Shown: positions 31,541 to 40,251, counted from the stretch's first letter. The stretch is 64,000 nucleotides of DNA from Peptococcaceae bacterium BICA1-7 (GCA_000802095.1 JUEB01000029.1:124001-188000), one strand, 5' to 3'. A program made the numbers and translations. Notes: generated by a model from the sequence alone, not told the origin.

Positions 31541-33106
31541 ATGAAGCTTACTTTTTTGGGGGCGGCGGGCACTGTTACCGGTTCCTGCTTTCTTATCGAG
31601 ACAGGGAATTCCAGGGTTATGGTGGACTGTGGGATGTTTCAGGGGCCAAGGCTTATAAGGGAGAGGAATTACCAGAAATTTCAGGTGAACCCCTCATCGG
31701 TGGATTATCTTTTACTGACCCACGCACACATCGACCACAGCGGGATCATACCTAAATTCATAAAGCATGGCTTTAAGGGAAAGATTTTTGCCACTGCCGC
31801 CACAGTTGATCTCTGCGAGGTAATGCTGCCGGACAGCGGGTTCATTCAGGAGATGGAGGTGGAGAGGCTCAACCGTAAAAACAAAAGGGCGGGCCGTCCG
31901 CTGGTAGAGCCTTTATATAATGTCGAGGACGCACGGGCATCCCTCAGGAGCTTTTACAAGGTTACCTACGGCGAGACTATAAACCTTACTCCGGAGATCA
32001 AGGCCCGCTTTATCAACGCCGGTCATATACTTGGGTCGGCCATACTGGAGGTATGGATAAGGGAGGGGTCCGAGCAGACCAAGCTGGTATTCTCCGGTGA
32101 CCTGGGAACACCGGGAAAACCTTATATTGAAGACCCTGCGGTAGTGGATGGGGCCGATTATCTTTTTATGGAGTCAACTTACGGGGCCAGACTGCACGAG
32201 GACTCGGCCAACAAGCTGGACCTGCTGCACGAGGTAGTCTGGAATACTTACAAGAAGGGTGGCAACCTTGTCATTCCGGCTTTTGCCGTGGAGCGCACCC
32301 AGGACCTTCTTTATGACATCAGCCAACTGGTGAGAGATGGCCGTTTCCCCCCCATGGATGTTTATATTGACAGCCCCATGGCCATCGCCGCCACCGAGGT
32401 CTTTAAGCAGCACCAGGAATGCTTTGACGATGAGGCCAAAGCCATTATGTGCGGGAAAGACAGTCCCTTTGAAATGCCCAATCTCAGGTACTCCAGGACC
32501 ACTGAAGAATCTATGGACTTAAATAATATAAAGGGCGGGGCGGTAATCATTTCGGCCAGCGGCATGTGTGATGCCGGCAGAATCAAGCACCACCTGAGGC
32601 ACAACCTCTGGAGGACGGAGAGCACAGTTCTTTTTGTGGGCTATCAGGCTCCAGGAACAAAGGGTAGACAACTTCTGGACGGAGCCGAGTTTATCAGGAT
32701 TCATGGCGAGGAGGTAAAGGTCAGGGCAGATATAAGGGATATTGACGGCTATTCCTCCCATGCGGATCAGAAAGGACTTTTAGATTGGCTGGGAACCTTC
32801 ACCAGCCTGCCGAAAAAAGTATTCCTGGTGCATGGTGAAGCTCAGTCCTGCGCCACCTTAGCCGGGCTTATAAAGGAAAGGTTTGGTGTGGAAGTGGTTA
32901 TCCCCCAGTGGCTGGATTCAATAGAGCTGACACCGGGCATAGTATTTACAGAGGATCAGGTGCTCCAGGCCCATTCTGTCGTGGCAGCAAAGCTGCAGCG
33001 GGCGCTGGAGGACGGATCGGCAAAGGGAGACTATGCTGCTATTATCAAGCAGCTCAATGACCTGAACGGGCTGATAGAAAGGCTGAGCAGCAAAGCGGCG
33101 GGATAA
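31541..33106 (+). CDS. Metallo-beta-lactamase / beta-CASP RNA-processing exonuclease
   Basis: The 521-residue protein has the zinc motif THAHIDHSG near residue 60, a second ligand NAGHILGSA, FSGDLG and ESTYG, followed by a beta-CASP insert (DSPMAIAATEVF; SASGMCDAGRIKHHL) and the late RDIDGYSSHADQ and LVHGE motifs. This set defines mRNA 3'-end-type (YSH1/CPSF73-like) nucleases that cut or trim RNA. The N-terminus MKLTFLGAAGTVTGSCFLIE is canonical. ATG 31541 is used because GGAG sits eight bases upstream; ATG 31520 lies inside the leader. Role in general RNA turnover is inferred. Single-gene unit. Confidence 0.9.
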   Translation: MKLTFLGAAGTVTGSCFLIETGNSRVMVDCGMFQGPRLIRERNYQKFQVNPSSVDYLLLTHAHIDHSGIIPKFIKHGFKGKIFATAATVDLCEVMLPDSGFIQEMEVERLNRKNKRAGRPLVEPLYNVEDARASLRSFYKVTYGETINLTPEIKARFINAGHILGSAILEVWIREGSEQTKLVFSGDLGTPGKPYIEDPAVVDGADYLFMESTYGARLHEDSANKLDLLHEVVWNTYKKGGNLVIPAFAVERTQDLLYDISQLVRDGRFPPMDVYIDSPMAIAATEVFKQHQECFDDEAKAIMCGKDSPFEMPNLRYSRTTEESMDLNNIKGGAVIISASGMCDAGRIKHHLRHNLWRTESTVLFVGYQAPGTKGRQLLDGAEFIRIHGEEVKVRADIRDIDGYSSHADQKGLLDWLGTFTSLPKKVFLVHGEAQSCATLAGLIKERFGVEVVIPQWLDSIELTPGIVFTEDQVLQAHSVVAAKLQRALEDGSAKGDYAAIIKQLNDLNGLIERLSSKAAG

Positions 33107-33217
33107 GCCGGCTTGCCGGCGGGTGTCTCCGGTCTGAATCCAGAATTCAGAATGAGTTTAGGCCATTCTCACGTGCTGTTGGGGGCTTTTTATGGGGACT
33201 AAGATCGAATATCTTAT

Positions 33218-34054
33218 TTGGAAGGGAAGAGGCTGTTGGCGGGGTATAATATTGTTACAGCCGGGGATATCAGTTACCTGAGCTTTGATATTTTTGAGAA
33301 TACAGGGCTGGTAAAACACGCCTTTACCACCCGGCGGGGCGGGGTGAGCAGGGACTCTTTCCGGTGGCTGAATCTGGCCTCCCATGTCGGGGACGACCCC
33401 GGGGCGGTGGTGGAAAACAGGATAATTATTTCCTCAGCCCTGGGCTTTGGCATTGATGACATGGTAGTTGGCCAGCAGGTTCATGGTGACCGGGTGCATA
33501 TTGTCCGGAAGGAAGACAGGGGCAGAGGGGCCAGGGACTTTACAGGGGCTATTCCCGATGCCGACTCGCTGGTCACAAATCTTCCGGGCATACTGCTCTC
33601 CAGCTATTATGCCGACTGCGTTCCTGTAATGCTGCTGGACCCGGTGAAGAAAGCCATAGGGCTGGCCCATGCGGGCTGGAAGGGCACGGTGAAGAGGATT
33701 GCCGCCACCACCCTAAAAGTCATGGGGTCAGCCTTTGGGACCGATCCGGCCCGCTGCCTGGCTGTTATTGCCCCCTCAATAGGGCCCTGCTGCTATGAAG
33801 TAGACCAGCCTGTAATCAGGTCCTTTTCAGGGGCTGGATTCGATCCCGCATTCCTTACAAAGCCATCCGGGGACGGGCGCTGGAAGCTCAATCTGCAGGA
33901 GGCCAACAGGCTAACCCTGGTGGAGGCCGGAATACAACCTGATAATATTGTCCTGGCTGGTATGTGTACAGCATGCACCCCGGATATTTTTTTCTCTTAC
34001 CGGGGTCAGTCGGGAAAATGCGGCCGGATGGCTTCGCTTATGGCACTTAAATAG
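33218..34054 (+). CDS. pgeF: Peptidoglycan editing factor PgeF (YlmD/laccase-domain)
   Basis: YlmD/YfiH-type oxidase-like hydrolase that removes mis-incorporated L-Ser from peptidoglycan precursors. The 278-residue protein carries the conserved His and Cys metal ligands in QQVHGD, YYADCVPV and LAHAGWKGTV, plus IGPCCYEV and CTACTPDIFFSYR. TTG 33218 is the outermost start; TTG 33236, preceded by AAGGGAAGAGG, would give a six-residue shorter protein and is equally possible. In many Firmicutes ylmD precedes ylmE-sepF; here a PhoP-like regulator, pstB and an HlyD-like gene intervene. Confidence 0.9.
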   Translation: MEGKRLLAGYNIVTAGDISYLSFDIFENTGLVKHAFTTRRGGVSRDSFRWLNLASHVGDDPGAVVENRIIISSALGFGIDDMVVGQQVHGDRVHIVRKEDRGRGARDFTGAIPDADSLVTNLPGILLSSYYADCVPVMLLDPVKKAIGLAHAGWKGTVKRIAATTLKVMGSAFGTDPARCLAVIAPSIGPCCYEVDQPVIRSFSGAGFDPAFLTKPSGDGRWKLNLQEANRLTLVEAGIQPDNIVLAGMCTACTPDIFFSYRGQSGKCGRMASLMALK

Positions 34055-34097
34055 TGTTTGCCAGGGCTGCCGGTAATCCGGAAAGTGGGAGGTTATT

Positions 34098-34805
34098 ATG
34101 CACAGGATACTGGTGGTGGATGATGAGCTTAATATTCTGGAACTGATTAGGTATAACCTGGAGAAGGACGGCTTTATAGTACTGACAGCCTCCGACGGGA
34201 ACACCGCCCTGGAGATGGCCAAAAGGGAAAAGCCGGACCTCATTCTTTTGGATGTCATGCTTCCCGGTGTGGACGGGCTGTCCGCCTGCAGGCTGTTAAG
34301 GCAGAATGAGGACACCAGAAAAATACCTATAATAATGATCAGCGCCAGGGGTGAGGAACTGGACAAGGTCCTGGGACTGGAGATAGGGGCTGACGATTAT
34401 GTGACCAAGCCCTTCAGCAACCGGGAACTGCTGGCCAGGATTAAAGCCAGGCTTAGGCACAGGCTGGATGACGCCATTGAGCCTGAAAAGAGAAGAGGTG
34501 ATGTGATTATCCACGGGGAGCTGGTTATTGACCAGAGCAGGTACCTGGTTACCGTTAATGGCGCGAGACAGGATTTGACCCCCAAGGAGTTTGAGCTTTT
34601 AAGATTTCTGGCCCTGGAGCCCGGGAAGGTTTTTTCCAGGGAATATCTGCTGGAAAAAATTTGGGGCTATGACTACCTGGGGGATTCCAGAACCGTTGAT
34701 GTGCACATACGCCACATAAGGCAGAAGTTTGAGCAGGTGCCGGGATGTCTCCAGTATATAGAGACGGTCAGAGGTGTGGGGTACCGTTTTAAGGATATCA
34801 GTTAA
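34098..34805 (+). CDS. OmpR-family response regulator (PhoP/PhoB-like)
   Basis: The 235-residue regulator has a receiver domain (DD at residues 9-10, phosphorylated Asp in LILLDVMLPG near residue 54, ISARGEE, KPF) and a winged-helix effector with LTPKEFELLRFLALEPG, REYLLEKIWGYDYLGDSRTVDVHI (quoted in part) and the C-terminal RGVGYRF. PhoP-like identity is supported by the neighbouring pstB and by three Pho-box-like repeats between the two genes. No histidine kinase follows, unlike a standard phoPR operon. ATG 34098 has GGGAGG upstream. The regulator call is firm; phosphate specificity is inference. Confidence 0.85.
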   Translation: MHRILVVDDELNILELIRYNLEKDGFIVLTASDGNTALEMAKREKPDLILLDVMLPGVDGLSACRLLRQNEDTRKIPIIMISARGEELDKVLGLEIGADDYVTKPFSNRELLARIKARLRHRLDDAIEPEKRRGDVIIHGELVIDQSRYLVTVNGARQDLTPKEFELLRFLALEPGKVFSREYLLEKIWGYDYLGDSRTVDVHIRHIRQKFEQVPGCLQYIETVRGVGYRFKDIS

Positions 34806-34812
34806 TGCAATT

Positions 34813-34840
34813 TTAACAAATGCCTAACAGGCCCCTAATA
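34813..34840 (+). promoter_or_regulatory. Three tandem PhoP boxes upstream of pstB
   Basis: TTAACA (34813-34818), CTAACA (34824-34829) and CTAATA (34835-34840) repeat with an exact 11-base period, the arrangement of PhoP-binding TT(A/C/T)ACA repeats. A weaker fourth unit may follow at 34846. They lie 50-77 bases before the pstB start. Confidence 0.7.
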
Positions 34841-34889
34841 CTTTTTTGTTAATATGACTTGAAATTCTGTTTATTGGGGGAGGGCCCAG

Positions 34890-35648
34890 GTGAGCGGCAA
34901 TAAGATAGAGGTAGAGTCCCTGCACCTTTATTATAAGGATTTCCAGGCGTTAAAAGATGTGACCATAAATATAAGGGAAAACCACATCACTGCCCTGATA
35001 GGCCCCTCGGGCTGTGGTAAATCCACATTTTTGAGGACGCTGAACAGGATGAACGACCTTTATGAGGGAGTCAGGGTGGAGGGCAGGGTTTTGCTGGACG
35101 GCCAGGACATCTATCAGTCAGGTATAGATGTGGTGGCCCTGCGCAAGAGGGTGGGGATGGTATTCCAGCGCCCCAATCCTTTTCCCATGTCCATTTTTGA
35201 TAATGTTGCCTACGGTCCCCGTATTCACGGCATAAAGAACAAAAAGAGACTGGATGAAATAGTTGAGATGAGCCTAAGGGGGGCAGCCCTCTGGGAGGAG
35301 GTCCAGGACAGGCTCTTTAAGCCGGCGCTGGGTCTTTCCGGAGGCCAGCAGCAAAGACTCTGCATTGCCAGGCTGCTGGCGGTGGAGCCCGAGGTGGTGC
35401 TGATGGATGAGCCCAGTTCGGCTCTGGATCCTATCTCTACACTTAAAATTGAAGAGCTTATACAGGTTCTTAAACATGATTATTCAATTATTATAGTAAC
35501 TCATAATATGCAGCAGGCCGCCAGGGTGTCTGACACCACCGCCTTCTTTTTGAATGGGGAGCTGATTGAATACGGCGATACTGAGGAGATATTTACCGGC
35601 CCCGGAGACAGAAGGACGGAGGACTATATTACCGGAAGGTTTGGTTAA
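34890..35648 (+). CDS. pstB: Phosphate ABC transporter ATP-binding protein PstB
   Basis: PstB is the ATPase of the high-affinity phosphate importer. The 252-residue protein has Walker [10 protein letters not shown] near residue 38, the PstB-specific [19 protein letters not shown]-loop [21 protein letters not shown], signature [19 protein letters not shown] and Walker [16 protein letters not shown] 34890 follows GGGGGAGGG. Upstream are three Pho boxes, so it should respond to phosphate. No pstS, pstC, pstA or phoU is adjacent: an orphan ATPase, perhaps serving a transporter elsewhere or a second copy. Confidence 0.93.
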   Translation: MSGNKIEVESLHLYYKDFQALKDVTINIRENHITALIGPSGCGKSTFLRTLNRMNDLYEGVRVEGRVLLDGQDIYQSGIDVVALRKRVGMVFQRPNPFPMSIFDNVAYGPRIHGIKNKKRLDEIVEMSLRGAALWEEVQDRLFKPALGLSGGQQQRLCIARLLAVEPEVVLMDEPSSALDPISTLKIEELIQVLKHDYSIIIVTHNMQQAARVSDTTAFFLNGELIEYGDTEEIFTGPGDRRTEDYITGRFG

Positions 35649-35744
35649 AACATATAAGCCCTAATCAATTGATAACCCTTATGTCTTATGTTCATATTTT
35701 GATATAAAATCTGAAGTCAGTACCATACCAATTGGCTGTAAAAT

Positions 35745-35866
35745 AATAAAAAAGCACCAATGGCGCATGACTTCTCGAGTGCTGTCAGAGGAAGCTTTTT
35801 TGAAACGCTCTTAACGGAAAGTGGGAAACAGAGGAGAACTATACTTTCCTAAGCGTTATAAAAAAA
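35745..35866 (+). repeat. Conserved ~122-nt element, copy B (before the hlyD-like-ylmE-sepF genes)
   Basis: About 105 of 122 bases agree with copy A (8625-8746). Conserved pairings: CTTC (35771-35774) with GAAG, AACGCT with AGCGTT (ending at 35856), and AGCAC at the 5' end with GTGCT in the central loop; here the alternative local AGCACC hairpin is weakened (GGCGC instead of GGTGC). A terminator with a T7 run lies 18 bases downstream. It sits 97 bases after pstB and sense to the division-related genes. The combination suggests either a small RNA or an attenuator. Confidence 0.7.
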
Positions 35867-35883
35867 GTCAGTATTTTTTTGAA

Positions 35884-35909
35884 AACACCCTGTTTTGGGT
35901 GTTTTTTTC
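35884..35909 (+). terminator. Terminator just after element copy B
   Basis: AACACCC (35884-35890), TGTTTT loop, GGGTGTT (35897-35903), then T run. It is 68 bases before the HlyD-like start, where an attenuator would stand. Confidence 0.85.
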
Positions 35910-35976
35910 GCAGGAGATAGCGTATGGGCGTCGAATAAGCCTAGTTAACTATTATATCCAGGGAGTGGTATTTTTT

Positions 35977-36948
35977 ATGGGCCGGGCTTTGACTGAAAAT
36001 GGACGGCCCGCTAAAAAAGGCCGGCTGACGACAGCGATCAGGAAATTTGTACTGTTTGCCGCTGGAATGTCAATACTATACCTGGTGGCAGTGCAGGGAC
36101 TGCACTGGGCAGGGTTTAAAATGATAGAGACCAGTACCCTGGGCCGGGGGGAACTGAAAAAAATGTACCCTGCCGGGGGAATAATTATAAGAGATGAAAC
36201 GGTCATAACCGCACCTGCCGACGGTGAGCTGGTCATGCTGGTGGAGGAAGGGGACAGAGTCAGGGCCGGTGACAGCGTGGCCGAGATAAAAACAGCCGGC
36301 GCAGATCCTGGGGTGCCTGGGCTGTCAGCCCTGGTCAGTGCCACCAGGACCGGTGTGGTAAGCCTCGGGGTGGATGGTCTGGAAGGATTGCTTAAGCCCG
36401 GCCAGGCCGATATATTTGATGCCGCCAGGCTGCCGGAAAGCCCTACACGGATGAAGGGAGACGGCTCCCGGCAGCTAAAGTGCACTAAAGGGCAGCCTGT
36501 GCTGAAGATCATAGACAACCTGTCCCCACTGATGATATGTGTCAGGGTTCCCGGCGGGCTTCCCCCGGAGGCAAGTAAAAAGGGGGATGTGTTTATTGTC
36601 CGGGAAGGCAGGGAAACCTCCGGACGTATAGTGGAAGCGGGCAGCTATGACGGTGGGACACAGCTGGTGCTGGAAGTATCTAATTATTCGGAGGAATATT
36701 TGAGTGTAAGAAATATGTCCATGGAGCTGGTGGGGGAAAGGGTAAACGGGTTTATAGTTCCCTCGGACGCACTGGCGGTAAAGGATGGGGGCCAGGGGCT
36801 GTACCTGATGGACAGGGATGAGGCGCAGTGGGTTCCGGTTAAGGTAGATGGCGCGGTAGATGGCAGTTCAGCTGTTTCCGGGGCTGACCTTACACCCGGC
36901 GGCCGGTATGTCATAAATCCCCGCTGGCTTATATTTGCCGGAGACTGA
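35977..36948 (+). CDS. HlyD-like membrane-anchored adaptor protein
   Basis: The 323-residue protein has a short basic tail, one membrane segment (about residues 24-45), and an extracytoplasmic part with a biotinyl/lipoyl-like barrel (TAPADGELVMLVEEGDRVRAGD, quoted in part) and a beta-barrel region with VPSDALAVKDGGQGLYL. It resembles HlyD-family adaptors but is short, lacks a long coiled-coil hairpin and has no adjacent transporter. Such genes occur beside ylmE-sepF in Peptococcaceae, so a role at the envelope during division is possible. ATG 35977 is chosen because GGGAGTGG lies at 35961-35968; the open frame upstream runs into the terminator and repeat. Confidence 0.8.
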   Translation: MGRALTENGRPAKKGRLTTAIRKFVLFAAGMSILYLVAVQGLHWAGFKMIETSTLGRGELKKMYPAGGIIIRDETVITAPADGELVMLVEEGDRVRAGDSVAEIKTAGADPGVPGLSALVSATRTGVVSLGVDGLEGLLKPGQADIFDAARLPESPTRMKGDGSRQLKCTKGQPVLKIIDNLSPLMICVRVPGGLPPEASKKGDVFIVREGRETSGRIVEAGSYDGGTQLVLEVSNYSEEYLSVRNMSMELVGERVNGFIVPSDALAVKDGGQGLYLMDRDEAQWVPVKVDGAVDGSSAVSGADLTPGGRYVINPRWLIFAGD

Positions 36949-36965
36949 GCAGGTGTGGTATTGTT

Positions 36966-37643
36966 ATGGTAAAGGAAAATATAGCAAGGCTGCAGGGGGA
37001 AATATACAGGACCGCCATACAGGCGGGGAGAAACCCTGCCGATATAAGAATTATAGCGGTGACCAAAAATGTTCCGGTGGATCGGATAATTCCCGCCCTT
37101 GGGGAGGGTGTGACTGATCTCGGCGAAAACAGGGTGCAGGAGCTGCTTGATAAGCAGCCGGGGCTGGACCCGGGACTGCACTGGCATATGATCGGCCACC
37201 TGCAGACAAATAAGGTTAAGTCAATAATAGGAAAAATATGCCTTATACACTCGCTGGACTCCTGGCGGCTGGCTGTTGAAATAGACGGCAGGTCCAGGGA
37301 GGCAGGTATTGTGTCGGAGGTGCTGGTGCAGGTAAATGTAGCCGGCGAAGAGACCAAGTACGGGCTGGAGCCACTGGAAGTGGCTGATTTTATCAGGGAG
37401 GGTATGTCCCTTAAGGGGCTTTCCATAAAGGGGCTGATGACTATAGCCCCTTATACCGGCGATCCCGGGGAAGTCAGGCCGGTTTTTGCCAAACTGCGCG
37501 GCCTGTTTAATGATATAAGAAATAAGATGCCGGAGGTCCCACTGACCCATCTTTCCATGGGTATGACCAATGACTTCCTGGTGGCTGTTGAGGAGGGCGC
37601 TACCCTATTGCGGATAGGGACGGGTATATTCGGAGGACGTTAG
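36966..37643 (+). CDS. ylmE: PLP homeostasis protein YlmE/YggS
   Basis: This is a fold-III TIM-barrel pyridoxal-phosphate-binding protein; it carries PLP but has no known catalytic activity and maintains vitamin B6 and amino-acid balance. The 225-residue product shows the PLP-lysine in IIAVTKNVP near residue 36, GENRVQELLDK, WHMIGHLQTNK, IHSLDS, GLMTIAP and the phosphate-binding LSMGMTNDF and LRIGTGIFG. It lies between the HlyD-like gene (17 bases upstream) and sepF (80 bases downstream, through a REP-like hairpin). The same ylmE-sepF order occurs across Firmicutes. Confidence 0.95.
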   Translation: MVKENIARLQGEIYRTAIQAGRNPADIRIIAVTKNVPVDRIIPALGEGVTDLGENRVQELLDKQPGLDPGLHWHMIGHLQTNKVKSIIGKICLIHSLDSWRLAVEIDGRSREAGIVSEVLVQVNVAGEETKYGLEPLEVADFIREGMSLKGLSIKGLMTIAPYTGDPGEVRPVFAKLRGLFNDIRNKMPEVPLTHLSMGMTNDFLVAVEEGATLLRIGTGIFGGR

Positions 37644-37647
37644 AATC

Positions 37648-37698
37648 GGGGACATTCCTCGGCAAACAAAGCCAAACATATCAGAGAGGTGTGTCCCC
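37648..37698. repeat. GGGGACA...TGTCCCC hairpin repeat, copy 2
   Basis: GGGGACATTCCTCGG faces CAGAGAGGTGTGTCCCC. It lies directly before the sepF ribosome site (37711), so it could affect sepF translation within the ylmE-sepF message. Confidence 0.7.
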
Positions 37699-37723
37699 AT
37701 ACCTTAGAGAGGAGGAATATATT

Positions 37724-38173
37724 TTGTCGAGAAAGCTAATGGACAAGGTTCTCGGAATAATGGGTTTCGAAGAGGAAGCAATGGACGATGAAGAAAGAGG
37801 ACAGGATTCAAAGTACCGGGAAGAAGAGGAAATGATGCCGGCCAGTAAGCGCAAGGGGCAGGTATTGAACCTGCACGCCCAGAGGCAGCTCAAGGTTGTA
37901 GTGACCGAGCCCAGGGCCTTTGATGATGTGCAGGGTCTGGCTGACAATCTGAAAAACCGGCGTCCGGTTGTGGTCAACCTGGAAAAGGCTGACGCCGAGC
38001 TGGCCAAGAGAGTGGTGGACTTTATCAGCGGCGCCACCTATGCCTTAAACGGCAGTCTGCAAAAGGTGGGCAGCGGCATATTCCTCATCGTGCCCAGCAA
38101 CATGGATATATCCAGCGAAATAGGTGACGAGCTGAAGGAGCGGGGTCTCTTTTCCTGGATGGGCAAGGCCTGA
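37724..38173 (+). CDS. sepF: Cell-division protein SepF
   Basis: SepF is a membrane-binding, ring-forming FtsZ anchor in Gram-positives. The 149-residue product has an N-terminal amphipathic helix (SRKLMDKVLGIMGF), an acidic linker of about 35 residues, and the SepF core with VVVTEPRAFDDVQGLADNLKNRRPVVVNLE (quoted in part), VDFISGATYALNGSLQKVG and IFLIVPSNMDIS. TTG 37724 is chosen because GAGGAGG lies eight bases upstream and the product then begins with the membrane-binding helix. SepF coexists with FtsA in this genome, giving two FtsZ anchors. Confidence 0.95.
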   Translation: MSRKLMDKVLGIMGFEEEAMDDEERGQDSKYREEEEMMPASKRKGQVLNLHAQRQLKVVVTEPRAFDDVQGLADNLKNRRPVVVNLEKADAELAKRVVDFISGATYALNGSLQKVGSGIFLIVPSNMDISSEIGDELKERGLFSWMGKA

Positions 38174-38207
38174 TAGCTCTATTATATAACGAACGGAGTG
38201 AACTTTC

Positions 38208-39029
38208 ATGCCCCTGAAAGGGTTAAAAATAGGCTTTCTTGGCGGGGGGGCCATGGCCGGGGCGATAATTTCCGGGCTTATCTCCGGCGGGGCGGTGTCC
38301 GCCGGCAGCCTGTTCGTATCTGACGTAAGCAAAGATAGGCTGGAACATTTAAAGGCCTCGCTAAATATTAATACCTTAAGTGAAAACAGGGAACTGGTGG
38401 CGGTATCGGATGTTGTCCTGCTGGCCATAAAGCCGGGCATGGTGCTGCCTGTTGTCCGGGAGGTGGGGATCTCACTGAAGCCGGGCCAGACCATTATTTC
38501 AATAGCTGCCGGGGTTTCCACTGCGGTGTTGGAAAACGCCGTGGGTAAGGATATTCCGGTTATTCGGGTGATGCCCAATACTCCTGCCCTGGTTGGAGAG
38601 GCCGCCAGCGCCCTGTGTGCCGGATCAGGGGCGGGCAGGGCTGATATGGAGAGGGCCCTGGCTATTTTTAACTCAGTGGGAAGGGCGGTGGAGGTTCCCG
38701 AGACCCTTATGGATGCGGTAACGGGCCTAAGCGGCAGCGGCCCGGCCTACATGTTCATCATGCTGGAGGCACTGGCTGATGCGGGGGTCAGGATGGGACT
38801 GCCAAGGGATGTAGCTACTGTTTTAGGCGCTCAGACCATGTTGGGGGCCGCCAGGATGGTGCTGGAGTCAGGGCGTCATCCGGGGCAGCTGAAGGATATG
38901 GTCACCACTCCGGGTGGAACTACCATTGAGGGGCTGTTCTCACTGGAAAGGGATGGAGTGCGTGGGGCACTGATGAAGGCAGTGGAGGTTTCCGCAGGTA
39001 AATCTAAAGAGATTTCAAGCGGGATTTAA
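38208..39029 (+). CDS. proC: Pyrroline-5-carboxylate reductase ProC
   Basis: ProC reduces pyrroline-5-carboxylate to proline with NAD(P)H. The 273-residue protein has a Rossmann IGFLGGGAMAGAIISGL at residues 7-23, the AIKPG segment, VIRVMPNTPALVGEAASAL and the C-terminal signature with LSGSGPAYMFIMLEALADAGVRMGL (quoted in part) and TTPGGTTIEGL. Length and motifs are standard. It lies 34 bases after sepF and is followed by a dense block of REP-like sequence before yggT, which matches the sepF-proC-yggT order found in related clostridia. Confidence 0.96.
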   Translation: MPLKGLKIGFLGGGAMAGAIISGLISGGAVSAGSLFVSDVSKDRLEHLKASLNINTLSENRELVAVSDVVLLAIKPGMVLPVVREVGISLKPGQTIISIAAGVSTAVLENAVGKDIPVIRVMPNTPALVGEAASALCAGSGAGRADMERALAIFNSVGRAVEVPETLMDAVTGLSGSGPAYMFIMLEALADAGVRMGLPRDVATVLGAQTMLGAARMVLESGRHPGQLKDMVTTPGGTTIEGLFSLERDGVRGALMKAVEVSAGKSKEISSGI

Positions 39030-39030
39030 G

Positions 39031-39165
39031 GAATGGGGACCGAAAGTGGAAAGGGGACACACCAAAAGAGGAATGGGGACACACCTGCTGAAGCATAAGT
39101 ACTTCTTTGGGTACAGGAATGTCCCCGATAGATGAATGCTTTGGGTACAGGAATGTCCCCGATTT
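39031..39165. repeat. Cluster of GGGGACAC/GTCCCC repeat arms between proC and yggT
   Basis: Contains GGGGACACACC twice (near 39053 and 39077) and two direct copies of a 25-base segment ending GGTACAGGAATGTCCCCGAT (near 39105-39128 and 39140-39163). It looks like two or more REP-like hairpins, partly duplicated. No gene is seen here. Confidence 0.65.
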
Positions 39166-39185
39166 ATATAGGAGCGTGAACTGAA

Positions 39186-39461
39186 ATGGGTTTGATTAAA
39201 ACACTTATAGATGTTGCCTTCGAGGTATATATAGTACTTATTATTGCCAATGTTTTACTTTCATTGTTAAGAATTAATCCGTATCAGCCTGTGGTGCGGT
39301 TTATATATGAAATTACCGAGCCTGTGCTGGGGCTATTCAGAAAAGTAATTCCGCCAATAGGGGTTCTGGATATTTCTCCCCTGGTGGCTATACTGGCGCT
39401 ACAAGTGCTTCAGTACTTGATTGATAGCATTTTAGTGGCAATTTCGAGAATGCTGGGGTGA
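39186..39461 (+). CDS. yggT: YggT/YlmG family membrane protein
   Basis: The 91-residue protein has two membrane segments (about residues 8-28 and 62-85) and the conserved [34 protein letters not shown] region (quoted in part) between them, with [12 protein letters not shown] following. The YggT/YlmG family occurs next to sepF and ylmH; in cyanobacteria and chloroplasts it affects nucleoid and division distribution, but its biochemical role is unknown. ATG 39186 has TAGGAG upstream. It lies 25 bases before ylmH. Confidence 0.93.
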   Translation: MGLIKTLIDVAFEVYIVLIIANVLLSLLRINPYQPVVRFIYEITEPVLGLFRKVIPPIGVLDISPLVAILALQVLQYLIDSILVAISRMLG

Positions 39462-39486
39462 TCGGGAACTGGACAGGGATCGTTTT

Positions 39487-40251
39487 ATGGCCCAGGCAGG
39501 GGGTAATGACAAACTCATTTTGGCCCGGGCGGCTGATATGGCCCAGGATGTGCTTCTATATCACAAAATAAATATTACCGACTTTTACGACCCGTACCAT
39601 ACGGGTCTGGTTATTTCAGCCCTTAAGTTTACCAGCGGAGTAAGTTGCAGGGCAGACGGAGGATATCCCGGGGCCGAGAGGAAAAGGGTGGTCATCTGTC
39701 CTGATTACCAGGACCCGGAGGACACTGACAGCGGGCTGACTTTTTTATCAATTGCCGGCAGCTTTCACAGCTCCCGCCCGGGGCACAGGGACTACCTGGG
39801 ATCTCTCTTGGGCCTGGGGCTTAAAAGGGAAAAGTTGGGGGATGTGCTGGTAAATGACGGCGGGGCCAATGTCATTGCGTCGGGAGAGGTAGCGCCGTAC
39901 ATTATGGCCAACCTGCTCAGGGTGGGCAGGTGGGAGGTTTCGGTGGACCGCATGGAGGCCAAAGATCTGAAGCTTCCCGAGGAAAAGGTAAAGACAGTCA
40001 ATACCACTGTTTCCTCTTTAAGACTGGACTCGGTGGCCGCCGCAGGCTATGGTGTATCCCGGTCAAAAATGGCCGGCTATATATCCTCGGAGAGGGTGAA
40101 TCTCAACTGGCAGGTAAAAAACTCCCCCTCCCAGACTGTTAAAGAGGGGGACATTATTTCCATAAGGGGCCGGGGCAGGGTGGAGGTAACCGCGGTAAAG
40201 GGTAACTCCCGGGGCGGAAGGATATTCATTGAGCTTAATAGATACTATTAA
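39487..40251 (+). CDS. ylmH: YlmH S4-domain RNA-binding protein
   Basis: The 254-residue protein has an N-terminal YlmH domain (TDFYDPYHTGLVISAL; SFHSSRPGHRDYLGSLLGLGLKREKLGDVLV, quoted in part; GWEV-like region) and a C-terminal S4 RNA-binding motif starting about residue 178 (RLDSVAAAGYGVSRSKMAGYI, quoted in part; VNLNWQVKNSPSQTVKEGDIIS). In Bacillus YlmH binds ribosomal 50S subunits and helps rescue stalled or peptidyl-tRNA-blocked complexes. ATG 39487 has CAGGGAT upstream. The gene ends the sepF neighbourhood; a MITE-like element follows. Confidence 0.93.
   Translation: MAQAGGNDKLILARAADMAQDVLLYHKINITDFYDPYHTGLVISALKFTSGVSCRADGGYPGAERKRVVICPDYQDPEDTDSGLTFLSIAGSFHSSRPGHRDYLGSLLGLGLKREKLGDVLVNDGGANVIASGEVAPYIMANLLRVGRWEVSVDRMEAKDLKLPEEKVKTVNTTVSSLRLDSVAAAGYGVSRSKMAGYISSERVNLNWQVKNSPSQTVKEGDIISIRGRGRVEVTAVKGNSRGGRIFIELNRYY

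Noticed and set aside
33120-33217. Possible additional element upstream of pgeF
   Set aside because: Only a short AGAATTCAGAAT stretch similar to 21195 was seen; no defined ends.
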